Origin: Henriciella sp.
Lineage (GTDB): Bacteria; Pseudomonadota; Alphaproteobacteria; Caulobacterales; Hyphomonadaceae
Reading direction: 5' to 3'
Length of the DNA: 64,000 nucleotides
NCBI GenBank assembly: GCA_029238175.1
Contig: JAQWGO010000129.1
Coordinates: forward strand, 1-64,000
Position numbers and translations under genes: made by a program. This document shows positions 37,360 through 44,871 of this stretch, piece after piece; the stretch's first letter is position 1, and every line of letters begins with the position of its first letter. Below the pieces are notes generated by a model. The model was not told where the DNA came from, did not search any database, and worked only from the letters and a program-made list of their open reading frames with translations.

Positions 37360-37879
37360 TCATCCGGTCGCCGCGAACCTCATAAGAATAAAGCTCACGC
37401 AAGAAACTCATGCCTAGCAGAGACTGATCCAGGTCCGTCCGTAGGACCATCGCTTCAACATTTTTGATGTGGACCTGATTGATTTTGATTGATTCTATAA
37501 TCACGCTGGCACCCATGGTTCTGCCGCCAGCCGTACGGATTTCCCATTTATAGTCCAAACTCTCCGGGTTTAGGCCCATCTTTCGTGCATCAGATTGGTT
37601 GAGCGCGATGACGCTCGCGCCCGTATCCACCATGAACTCGATAGAGGCTTTCTTGTTGACCAAGGCCCGGGTCCAGTAGTGACCGTCGGCTTTGGCCGTA
37701 ATCGTCGCAGACCGGCGTCCAGTGTTTTTCGGTGCGGCCTCATCTACCGTAACTGTAGCTAGAGTAGCACTCGCTTGCGCTTCGCCGTTCGCTTCCAGTT
37801 TGGGGTTCAAATACATTGAGATGACGGCTGCCAGAGCGCCCGCCGCGACAAGCGTGGAAAGGATATGTGAGACCTTCAC
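37346..37879 (-). CDS. Membrane-anchored retropepsin-like aspartyl protease
   Basis: A 177-residue protein with one N-terminal membrane anchor (ILSTLVAAGALAAVISMYL) and a clan AA aspartyl protease domain with the single catalytic motif FMVDTGASVIAL (Asp near residue 83). Like retropepsins it should act as a dimer, in the periplasm. The later LLGMSFLREL segment is typical of the bacterial family. Its ATG overlaps the DUF1289 stop as ATGA, so the two are coupled. Substrate unknown. Confidence 0.92.
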   Translation of the reverse strand: MKVSHILSTLVAAGALAAVISMYLNPKLEANGEAQASATLATVTVDEAAPKNTGRRSATITAKADGHYWTRALVNKKASIEFMVDTGASVIALNQSDARKMGLNPESLDYKWEIRTAGGRTMGASVIIESIKINQVHIKNVEAMVLRTDLDQSLLGMSFLRELYSYEVRGDRMIIRQ

Positions 37880-38082
37880 GCCTGCGGCTCCAGCTTACCA
37901 ATGTCGCGCAAATGCTTCATCCGTTCAGGTAAGACATCCATCACACCTCGCCGTCCTTCATCGCCCAATTGCATCCAGCCACCAATCTCTTTCAGCGACC
38001 GACCACAGCCAAGGCACAGGCCGCTCTGTCCATCAACGGCGCAGACCTTTATGCAGGGACTTTCGATGTTTGGTCTGCTCAT
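37876..38082 (-). CDS. DUF1289 small cysteine-rich protein
   Basis: A 68-residue protein with the DUF1289 pattern SPCIKVC...CLGCGR, four cysteines that may bind metal. AAGGG lies seven bases upstream of the ATG at 38082; the long frame above it is spurious. It is co-translated with the aspartyl protease. Members of this family are often found next to metabolic enzymes; the role is unknown. Confidence 0.9.
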   Translation of the reverse strand: MSRPNIESPCIKVCAVDGQSGLCLGCGRSLKEIGGWMQLGDEGRRGVMDVLPERMKHLRDIGKLEPQA

Positions 38083-38212
38083 GATTATGCCCTTAAAACA
38101 CGATGTATAAGTTACACTTGCGACACTTTCAGTAAAAGTCCAAATCTTTGATTGACTTAAATCGTGAAATAATGGCGTTTTAGACAACCGCACACATTTA
38201 TGAGGTATGCCT

Positions 38213-39214
38213 GTGACTGACGCTTCAAGCGCCACTCGTCCATTTGAAGATGTCCGCGAATTGGTTGCTAGACCAGCATCGCCAGACGATACCTGTGCGA
38301 CCAAAGTTTACGATGCTCTATTGGGCATGGGACGCGAAGGCGATTTTGGGAAACTGGGTGACGGCGCTGCATGGCTTGCTGGATGGCAAAAGCGTTATCC
38401 GCCGCGTATTGAAATGCCGACGCTAGCGATCTTTGCTGGGTCCCACGGTATTTCTTCGGGCGGTGTCACGCTTTCATCAAACGAAAGTACACGTGAAAAA
38501 GTCGATGCTCTGCGCGAAGGCCGTGCGCCATTATCTGCCATTGCCGCTCAAGTTGGTGCGAACATTCGCGTTTTTGAACTGGCGATTGATAAGCCGACAC
38601 CGAATATTGCTGAAGAAGCTGCGATGAGTGAGCGCGAATGCGCGGCAACAATTGCTTACGGATTCGAAGCCCTTGAGGGCGAACCAGACCTTGTCGCGCT
38701 GGGCGTCGTTGGCGCAGGTATTGGTACCGCTGCCGCTGCTGTCGCATGTGCGCTTTATGGCGGCGCGGCTGAATATTGGTGTCGCCCCGGACCACAAGTA
38801 CCCCGCGAAACGACAGATCAACGCGTGCGCATGGTCAATGAGGCGCTAAAAACGCATCGTGGTCATCTGTCGGATCCATTGGAGGCTTTAAGATGTCTCG
38901 GCGGGCGCGAACTCGCGGCATGTGTGGGTGCAATCATTGCCGCCCGCCATCAAGGGGTTCCGGTTCTCATCGATGGGTTTGCGACAACGATTGCTGCCGG
39001 CATTGTTCATGCGATCAATCCGCTCGCGATTGAACATGTGAAGGCTGCGCATGTTACGCGCCGACCTGCGCATGAAGCTGCATTAGAGCGTCTCGGCCTC
39101 GCGCCAATCGCGGAACTAGAGTTCAATACTGGCGGCGGCATGGGTTCTGCCGCTGCGATAGGCTTGCTGAAAACGGCTTGCGCCCCATTTCTTGGTCAGC
39201 CTATTCCAAACTAG
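38213..39214 (+). CDS. cobT: CobT-like phosphoribosyltransferase lacking canonical catalytic glutamates
   Basis: A 333-residue protein of the NaMN:dimethylbenzimidazole phosphoribosyltransferase fold, which makes alpha-ribazole phosphate for B12. Similarity covers the full length, including IFAGSHGIS near the N-terminus and LIDGFATTIAAG. However, the usual GEMGIGNTT block reads GVVGAGIGTAA and the C-terminal RLGEGSGAA block reads FNTGGGMGSAA, so both glutamates considered catalytic in Salmonella CobT appear missing. GTG at 38213 is preferred because GAGG lies seven bases upstream; ATG 38207 is too close. A divergent CobT or a paralogue with another substrate. No other cobalamin gene or riboswitch is nearby. 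Confidence 0.75.
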   Translation: MTDASSATRPFEDVRELVARPASPDDTCATKVYDALLGMGREGDFGKLGDGAAWLAGWQKRYPPRIEMPTLAIFAGSHGISSGGVTLSSNESTREKVDALREGRAPLSAIAAQVGANIRVFELAIDKPTPNIAEEAAMSERECAATIAYGFEALEGEPDLVALGVVGAGIGTAAAAVACALYGGAAEYWCRPGPQVPRETTDQRVRMVNEALKTHRGHLSDPLEALRCLGGRELAACVGAIIAARHQGVPVLIDGFATTIAAGIVHAINPLAIEHVKAAHVTRRPAHEAALERLGLAPIAELEFNTGGGMGSAAAIGLLKTACAPFLGQPIPN

Positions 39215-39254
39215 GTTTCGTGATGAAGGCCAAGCTACGTTGTGATGAGACAAT

Positions 39255-39276
39255 TTGACGTTTACGTTCGCGTCAA
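39255..39276. promoter_or_regulatory. Operator-like site 1 (LiuR-like), upstream of acyl-CoA dehydrogenase
   Basis: An interrupted palindrome: TTGACG-TTT-ACGT-TCG-CGTCAA. It ends 71 bases before the ATG of the acyl-CoA dehydrogenase at 39348. It agrees with a second site at 44514-44535 (minus-strand orientation) at 16 of 22 positions, including GACGTTTACG. The pattern resembles what I recall of sites bound by LiuR, the MerR-type regulator of branched-chain amino acid catabolism; this assignment is tentative. Confidence 0.5.
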
Positions 39277-39347
39277 CTTGCTTTTCTGAAGCGTAGGCGG
39301 CAAAAGACACGCACACAAAGATAAATTTTGATCCGGGATGTACCGCC

Positions 39348-40547
39348 ATGAACCTCGACTTTAACCCTGAAGAAATTGCGTTCCGCGACGAAGTTCGCGC
39401 ATTCATTGACGAGAACTATCCAAAAGATCTCGTAGGGATGGGCTCTCGCGAAGACTTAACCCGCGAACAATTCCTTGCATGGCATAAAATTCTTGGTGCC
39501 AAAGGTTGGTCTGCGCCAGCCTGGCCTGAGAAATATGGCGGCACCGGTTGGACGTCGACACAGCGTTATATCTGGTCTGAAGAGAATGCTCGCGTTGATG
39601 CGGTAATGCCGCTTCCTTTCGGCATCGCGATGGTTGCGCCAGTGATCTACTCATTTGGCACAGATGAACAAAAGGCTCGCTTCCTGCCGAAGATTCTGTC
39701 TGGTGAAGAGTGGTGGTGCCAAGGTTATTCTGAGCCGGGCGCTGGTTCTGATTTGGCTTCGGTTAAAACAACCGCTGTTCGCGACGGCGACCACTATGTG
39801 ATCAATGGTCAAAAGACTTGGACAACGCTGGCACAGCACGCGGATTGGGGCTTCTTCCTATGCCGCACGGATCCAGATGCTGCGAAGCCGCAAGAAGGTA
39901 TTTCCTTCATTCTCGTCGACATGAAAACGCCGGGTATTGAAGTGCGCCCAATCATCACGATTGACGGCGGCCATGAGGTTAATGAAACTTGGTTGACGGA
40001 CGTTCGTGTCCCGATCGCAAACCGTGTGGGTGAAGAGAATAAAGGTTGGACTTACGCCAAGTTCCTACTTGCTCACGAGCGTTCTGGTATTGCCGGTGTT
40101 GCACGCTCTAAACGCGGCGTAGAGAAACTGAAGCAAATCGCGTCAACGGAAGTTATCGATGGCAAGCCATTGATGAATGATGACAGCTTTGCGCGTAAAG
40201 TTAGCCAGCTTGAAATCGACCTAACGGCGCTTGAGTTTACAGAATTACGGACGCTCGCAGGTGAAGCACAAGGTAAAGGGCCAGGTCCTGAAAGCTCTAT
40301 CCTGAAAGTCAAAGGCACTGAGATTCAGCAGCGCCTTACTGAGCTGACGCTCGAAGCTGTTGGCACGTATGGCGCGCCTTACTATCGAGGCTTCCCTAAT
40401 GATGACAGCTCGAACGAGTTCCCAATCGGACCGGATTATGCGCACCACAGCGCGCCGATGTATTTCAACATGCGTAAGACATCGATCTATGGCGGGTCTA
40501 ACGAAATTCAGCGTAACATCATCACGAAGATGATTTTGGGCCTGTAA
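39348..40547 (+). CDS. Acyl-CoA dehydrogenase family protein
   Basis: A 399-residue flavoenzyme. It shows YSEPGAGSDLASVKT in the FAD/substrate region (about residues 126-140), NGQKTWTT, and YGGSNEIQRNIITKMILGL at the end. A glutamate in LLAHERSG (about 246) sits where IVD- and FadE26-type enzymes place their base. It resembles the large subunit of heteromeric dehydrogenases such as FadE26-FadE27. The next gene, a smaller and divergent family member, could be its partner. A strong terminator lies between them, so the second may also have its own promoter. Confidence 0.93.
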   Translation: MNLDFNPEEIAFRDEVRAFIDENYPKDLVGMGSREDLTREQFLAWHKILGAKGWSAPAWPEKYGGTGWTSTQRYIWSEENARVDAVMPLPFGIAMVAPVIYSFGTDEQKARFLPKILSGEEWWCQGYSEPGAGSDLASVKTTAVRDGDHYVINGQKTWTTLAQHADWGFFLCRTDPDAAKPQEGISFILVDMKTPGIEVRPIITIDGGHEVNETWLTDVRVPIANRVGEENKGWTYAKFLLAHERSGIAGVARSKRGVEKLKQIASTEVIDGKPLMNDDSFARKVSQLEIDLTALEFTELRTLAGEAQGKGPGPESSILKVKGTEIQQRLTELTLEAVGTYGAPYYRGFPNDDSSNEFPIGPDYAHHSAPMYFNMRKTSIYGGSNEIQRNIITKMILGL

Positions 40548-40555
40548 ACTGACTT

Positions 40556-40595
40556 AAAGAGACGTGGATTTGATCCACGTCTCTTTTTAATTTTT
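40556..40595 (+). terminator. Rho-independent terminator between two acyl-CoA dehydrogenase genes
   Basis: A perfect 14-bp stem, AAAGAGACGTGGAT (40556-40569) with ATCCACGTCTCTTT (40573-40586), loop TTG, followed by TTAATTTTT. It is nine bases after the first gene's stop codon. Confidence 0.9.
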
Positions 40596-40692
40596 GACAC
40601 TCGCTAAGAGGGTTCCGCGACGGCGTATCTACACGTACCGGAAACAGAGCGATAAGAAAGACGAAAGCGGCCCGCCGCAGGAGGAATAAATT

Positions 40693-41850
40693 ATGGATTT
40701 CAATTTCACCGAAGAACAAGGCATGATCCGCGATAGCCTCGCGCGTCTTATCCGTGAACAGTATGATTTCGACACGCGCCGCGGCGTTGTTGCTAGCGAA
40801 GCTGGCTGGCGTCCTGAAATGTGGGCACAGTTCGCAGAGCTTGGCCTACTCATGGCGCCTTTCAGCGAAGAAGATGGCGGCCTCGGCGGCGGTTCAATCG
40901 ACGCGATGATCGTCATGGAAGAGTTCGGTAAAGGCCTTGTGGTTGAGCCATTCATCCCAAGCGTTGTCTGCGCTGGTGGGTTCTTGAAGCATGCTGGTTC
41001 AGCAGCCCAGAAAGAAGAGCATCTTGCGGCGATCATGGGCGCTGAAAGCACGTTTGCTTTTGCCTATGCTGAGCCACGCGGCCGCTACAATCTGGCTGAC
41101 CTTGAAACCGTCGCGAAAAAAGACGGTGCAGGTTATGTCCTGAACGGTCATAAGGCTGTCGTTATCGGTGCCCCTTGGGCTGACAAGCTTATCGTCACAG
41201 CTCGCACAGGCGGTGATCGCCGTGATGCTGGCGGTATTTCTGTCTTTATTGTCGACAAGTCGGCCTCTGGCGTCACAACTCGTGACTATCCAACAGTTGA
41301 CGGTCGCCGCGCTTCTGAAGTCTATTTTGAGAACGTTTCTGTTGGTGCCGATGCGCTAATTGGCAGCGAAGGCGAAGCGCTACCGTTGATCGAACGCGTT
41401 GTTGACGAAGCAACTGCTGCGCTTTGTGCAGAAGCCGTCGGCGCAATGGGTGTCGCACACGGTATGACTGTCGAGTATTCACGTCAGCGTAAACAGTTCG
41501 GAACCGCTATTGGTAAGTTCCAAGTGCTTCAGCACCGTATGGTCGATATGTTCATGGAGCATGAGCAGTCAATTTCCATGACTTACATGGCGACCCTGAA
41601 ACTCGACGAAGACGAAGTGACACGTAAAAAGGCTGTTTCAGCTGCGAAAGTCCGCATCGGTCAGGCTGGTCGTTTCGTTGGTCAGGAATCGATCCAAATC
41701 CACGGCGGCATGGGCATGACAGAAGAATTGGCCGTTGGTCACTACTTCAAGCGCCTCACGATGATGAACAGCGAATACGGCAATGTTGATCACCACATGC
41801 GCCGTTACACAGCGCTCAGCGCCGGTGAAATGAAAGCTGCTGCGGAGTAA
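40693..41850 (+). CDS. Acyl-CoA dehydrogenase family protein, probable small partner subunit
   Basis: A 385-residue member of the family. It has QIHGGMGMTEE near the C-terminus and RQRKQFGTAIGKFQVLQHR, but the FAD/substrate region reads FAYAEPRGRYNLADLET and the segment that carries the base in its neighbour reads VVDEATAALCAEA. This divergence is common in the non-catalytic partner of FadE-type heterotetramers, so it may pair with the enzyme encoded at 39348. AGGAGG lies nine bases before the ATG. It is closed by a strong terminator. Confidence 0.9.
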   Translation: MDFNFTEEQGMIRDSLARLIREQYDFDTRRGVVASEAGWRPEMWAQFAELGLLMAPFSEEDGGLGGGSIDAMIVMEEFGKGLVVEPFIPSVVCAGGFLKHAGSAAQKEEHLAAIMGAESTFAFAYAEPRGRYNLADLETVAKKDGAGYVLNGHKAVVIGAPWADKLIVTARTGGDRRDAGGISVFIVDKSASGVTTRDYPTVDGRRASEVYFENVSVGADALIGSEGEALPLIERVVDEATAALCAEAVGAMGVAHGMTVEYSRQRKQFGTAIGKFQVLQHRMVDMFMEHEQSISMTYMATLKLDEDEVTRKKAVSAAKVRIGQAGRFVGQESIQIHGGMGMTEELAVGHYFKRLTMMNSEYGNVDHHMRRYTALSAGEMKAAAE

Positions 41851-41870
41851 GCAACAGCTCAAAATTGATG

Positions 41871-41910
41871 AAAAAGCCCCGGCACGTGACCTTACGTGTC
41901 GGGGCTTTTT
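41871..41910. terminator. Bidirectional terminator
   Basis: A-run, the stem GCCCCGGCACGT (41876-41887) paired with ACGTGTCGGGGC (41894-41905, one G-U pair), then TTTTT. It ends the acyl-CoA dehydrogenase gene on the plus strand and can also end the minus-strand gene at 41985-42620. Confidence 0.93.
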
Positions 41911-41984
41911 GTATCTAGAAGTGACTCTTCATTTGACGCATGAGCGCACAAAAGGGCCAATTGATCGCTGAGTTCGAAAGTATT

Positions 41985-42620
41985 TTACGAAGGTTGCGAG
42001 CTTGGATGCTCGTGATAGTGAGGCGCCTCAATACCTGCGCCTTGGCAAATACGATCCGAAAACGCAACGAATGCGGTAAACAGTAAGACCTGCGCGACAG
42101 CAATGACTGCGACGAGCCCGCGTGCCCAGGACGCTCTAAAGCGCGACCAAAGCGCAGCGCAGGCGATGACGACAATCCCGGTTTCAATACCCGCTCCAAT
42201 CAACCCGTTTGCGCGGGGATCCCAATAAGAAATCGGAGAGAAGAAACGCCAATCTGTAAGCGGCCAAAAGTGGCGATGCGCGTCGTCTGCATGTAGAGGT
42301 AAATCAAGCGCGAGGTGAACCAGGACCGCGCCGCAGGCGATCGCGACAAGCGTCCATTTCCGCCAAATAGCGATCGCCAAAACACCCCCTGCCAACACGA
42401 ATGAGTTTGATGCCGCCCCAAGCGTCTGCCACGGCTCAGTCCAATACCTCACATCCCACGTTTCGGCGCCGCTCCAGCCCATCAGCCGGCTCCAAGCGAA
42501 GAAGATAAACATTGAAAAGTCGGGGATCAGCGCGGCCAGTAAAACAACCCAATTGCGCTTGGGGGCTTCTCTCTTCGCAAACACGGCGGATGCGACGATG
42601 ATGTGAGCGACTGTGTTCAT
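41985..42620 (-). CDS. Membrane protein of the metal-dependent hydrolase type (YdjM-like)
   Basis: A 211-residue protein with four to five hydrophobic segments. Histidines and aspartates line up as in YdjM/DUF457-like proteins: NTVAHIIVAS at the start, LIPDFSMF, and HLALDLPLHADDAHRH in the middle. The tail is histidine-rich (HYHEHPSS). The start at 42620 is the first ATG that gives this layout; the longer frame upstream has no such features. Function is not established for the family. Confidence 0.72.
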   Translation of the reverse strand: MNTVAHIIVASAVFAKREAPKRNWVVLLAALIPDFSMFIFFAWSRLMGWSGAETWDVRYWTEPWQTLGAASNSFVLAGGVLAIAIWRKWTLVAIACGAVLVHLALDLPLHADDAHRHFWPLTDWRFFSPISYWDPRANGLIGAGIETGIVVIACAALWSRFRASWARGLVAVIAVAQVLLFTAFVAFSDRICQGAGIEAPHYHEHPSSQPS

Positions 42621-42713
42621 ATCCACATCCGAACACGAGCATTTCTCTAATGCAAGTGGGTGACAATCCCAAATTGGTCTGCCAAAGCATGCGTTCGAAA
42701 TCAGGAGAATCGC

Positions 42714-43511
42714 ATGTCTGTCATCACACTTGAAAAACAGGGTCCCATCGCGATCCTGACTCTGAACCGCCCGGACATGATGAATGCGCTTGGGCAAGAG
42801 GGCGATGGTGCTGCCGTTGCCGCTGCATGCGCAGAGATTGAAGCAGATCACACAATCCGAACCGCTATCCTCACGGGCGCGGGCAGGGCCTTCTCAGCGG
42901 GCGGAGACGTCAAAGCGATGCGCGACCGAACGGGCGCATTCGCCGGTTCTCCCTATAGCGTTCGTGAAGGCTACCGCCGCAATATTCACCGCATCGTAAA
43001 GTCGCTCTACAATCTTGAAGTACCTTTGATTGCCGCCGTAAACGGTGCAGCGATTGGGCTAGGCTGCGATGTCGCATGTATGGCGGATGTTCGTATTGCT
43101 TCTGATCGCGCTAAATTTGGCGTTACGTTCCTGAAACTCGGTTTGATCCCCGGAGATGGCGGCGCATGGTTGTTGCCGCGCATAATCGGTGCAAGCCGTG
43201 CAGCGGAGCTTCTGTTTACCGGTGATGTTATCGACGCTGCAACTGCCGCTGAATGGGGACTAATCTCGAAAGCCGTTCCCGGTGAGACCTTGATGGACGA
43301 AGCCATGGAGCTAGCCACGCGTATGGCGCAGCAGCCACCGCAATCACTTCGTGTTGCCAAAACGCTTCTGCGTCATGGAACGACCGCCAGCTATGAAACG
43401 ATCATGGAAATGTCGGCCGCCGCGCAGTCGATGATGCACCATACCGACGATCATATGGAAGGCGTCGAAGCCATTCTTGAAAAGCGCAAGCCAACCTTTG
43501 AAGGCAAGTAG
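42714..43511 (+). CDS. Enoyl-CoA hydratase/isomerase (crotonase) family protein
   Basis: A 265-residue crotonase. The oxyanion-hole segments are GAGRAFSAGGDVKAM and NGAAIGLGCDVACMADVRIA. The position of the second hydratase glutamate is not acidic (FLKLGLIPGDGGAW has Asp in the GDGG turn instead), so it may be an isomerase or a specialised hydratase, not a canonical ECH. AGGAG lies six bases before the ATG. It sits among acyl-CoA dehydrogenase genes and abuts the convergent MAPEG gene with no bases between the stop codons. Confidence 0.9.
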   Translation: MSVITLEKQGPIAILTLNRPDMMNALGQEGDGAAVAAACAEIEADHTIRTAILTGAGRAFSAGGDVKAMRDRTGAFAGSPYSVREGYRRNIHRIVKSLYNLEVPLIAAVNGAAIGLGCDVACMADVRIASDRAKFGVTFLKLGLIPGDGGAWLLPRIIGASRAAELLFTGDVIDAATAAEWGLISKAVPGETLMDEAMELATRMAQQPPQSLRVAKTLLRHGTTASYETIMEMSAAAQSMMHHTDDHMEGVEAILEKRKPTFEGK

Positions 43512-43937
43512 CTAGCCAACCATGCTCGCCGGGCCCAGCGTGATGTCCCATATCAGAAAGAGACATAGCGCAATCCCGGCGACATAGGTCACAAGCGCGC
43601 CGATCGCTTTCGCCCAATGCGGGGTTGAGAGCGTCTTACAGGTTAGAAACCCGAAAGCGTGCAGGTATCGTGCGCCCGTAATGGCAATCATGAGCGCACC
43701 AACGATTTTGCCATGGTCGCCCATCACTAAGCAAAGCAGAAAGAGCGCGGTAACAGCGCCAGCATACTCGGTCGCGTTACCATGCGCGCGCTGGGCCTTG
43801 GCGAGGCTAGAGCTTGGGTCCAAGGGCTGACCATAATAAACGATCTTGTCGCCAACCGATCGCTGAATTGATGTCCAAAACCCCAAAGCGAAAACTAATA
43901 GAGCATTCAAAGCGATACAAATAATCGGCACAAGCAT
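43512..43937 (-). CDS. MAPEG-family membrane protein
   Basis: A 141-residue protein with four membrane helices and the family signature RAHGNATEYAGAVTALFLL in the second. MAPEG proteins include microsomal glutathione transferases and leukotriene synthases. The bacterial substrate is unknown. The ATG at 43937 has AGGA eight bases upstream; the longer frame above overlaps the divergent RidA gene and is rejected. Confidence 0.88.
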   Translation of the reverse strand: MLVPIICIALNALLVFALGFWTSIQRSVGDKIVYYGQPLDPSSSLAKAQRAHGNATEYAGAVTALFLLCLVMGDHGKIVGALMIAITGARYLHAFGFLTCKTLSTPHWAKAIGALVTYVAGIALCLFLIWDITLGPASMVG

Positions 43938-44004
43938 TCGAAAAATCCTGTCTTCGGTTCTGCGGAGACGATAGACTGGCTTTGCTAAAAGAAAAGGATT
44001 CGCC

Positions 44005-44391
44005 ATGCCTAGCGCCCGACGTTTGATTTCAACCGGATCGCCATTTGAGGCGACGATGGGATACTCCCGCGCCGTTGTGCAGGGCGATTGGTGCTTCCTA
44101 TCCGGGGTCACCGGGTATGATTATGCAACAATGTCGATGCCAGATGATATTGCTGACCAGGCGCGCAATTGCTTTGAAACGATCAAGAGCGTTCTGGGCG
44201 ATGCAGGCTTTGCGATGACCGATATCGCACGTGTTCAATACACTGTCATTGACGCCGATATCGTTGACGCTGCCGTGCCCGTGCTTGGCGAATATTTGGG
44301 AACCATAAAGCCTGCGGCAACGATGGTCATTGCTGGCCTAATCAAACCAGAAATGAAGATTGAGATCGAAGTGACGGCCTTTAAAGGCTGA
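44005..44391 (+). CDS. RidA/YjgF-family protein without the deaminase arginine
   Basis: A 128-residue member of the YjgF/YER057c/UK114 family. The C-terminal block reads KPAATMVIAGLIKPEMKIEIEV, where canonical RidA has PARSxV with the arginine needed for 2-imino acid hydrolysis. Here that residue is alanine, so it probably belongs to one of the Rid subfamilies with another role. AAAAGG precedes the ATG by about eight bases. It is divergent from the MAPEG gene, 67 bases apart. Confidence 0.88.
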   Translation: MPSARRLISTGSPFEATMGYSRAVVQGDWCFLSGVTGYDYATMSMPDDIADQARNCFETIKSVLGDAGFAMTDIARVQYTVIDADIVDAAVPVLGEYLGTIKPAATMVIAGLIKPEMKIEIEVTAFKG

Positions 44392-44442
44392 GCTTTTTCT
44401 GCCTGCCACCTCAATTTTCGAACGGGTTTTGTCTCTTTCGGT

Positions 44443-44472
44443 TTGACAGCCAGTTAAAAATGAACATGTTCA
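44443..44472 (+). promoter_or_regulatory. -35-like TTGACA with an adjacent 12-bp palindrome
   Basis: A perfect TTGACA at 44443-44448 is followed, 12 bases on, by the palindrome TGAACATGTTCA (44461-44472). No good -10 is seen at the right spacing. The palindrome could be a repressor site covering the promoter of the ABM-acyl-CoA dehydrogenase unit. Confidence 0.3.
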
Positions 44473-44513
44473 ATAAATAGTCTGAATTCCCCTCCCTATC
44501 CCCGGGTGAGGGC

Positions 44514-44535
44514 TTGCCGTTTGCGTAAACGTCCA
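44514..44535. promoter_or_regulatory. Operator-like site 2 (LiuR-like), upstream of ABM gene
   Basis: A nearly symmetric 22-bp element: TTGCCGTTTGC-GTAAACGTCCA. In the other orientation it shares GACGTTTACG and ten-plus further aligned positions (16 of 22 in all) with the site at 39255-39276. It ends 33 bases before the ABM start codon. Shared operators in front of two acyl-CoA dehydrogenase units suggest one regulon. Confidence 0.5.
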
Positions 44536-44568
44536 TATTGTCAATTCAGAAACAGATAGGAGATCGCC

Positions 44569-44859
44569 ATGATTGGTGTCGTTGCAACACTTGAGATTCA
44601 GGACGGTAAACAAGCAGAGTTCGAAGGCGTCGCCAAAGACTTGATGGCCAAAGTGAAAGCCAATGAGCCGGGTTGTACGACGTACCAGCTCTACAAGGCT
44701 AAGGGTTCTGAAACGACTTATATTTTCATGGAGCAATATGCGAGTGCCGAGGCTCTCTTCGCACATGGCAAGACTGAGTATTTCACGGCCGCTGGTCCAA
44801 AGCTTGGGCCGTGCCTCGCAGGCGCACCCAAGATCGAAATGTTCGATATCGTAGAGTAG
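44569..44859 (+). CDS. ABM-domain protein (putative quinol monooxygenase)
   Basis: A 96-residue ferredoxin-like ABM domain, with GCTTYQLYKAKG and YIFMEQYASAEALFAHGKTEYF matching the YgiN-type group. Members act as small cofactor-free monooxygenases or have unknown roles. AGGAG is eight bases before the ATG. It lies 12 bases upstream of an acyl-CoA dehydrogenase gene and probably shares its transcript and operator. Confidence 0.88.
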   Translation: MIGVVATLEIQDGKQAEFEGVAKDLMAKVKANEPGCTTYQLYKAKGSETTYIFMEQYASAEALFAHGKTEYFTAAGPKLGPCLAGAPKIEMFDIVE

Positions 44860-44871
44860 GAGAGCGTAATT

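Noticed and set aside
38083-38212. Cobalamin riboswitch upstream of the CobT-like gene
   Set aside because: The gap is only about 130 bases and has no B12-box or other conserved element.
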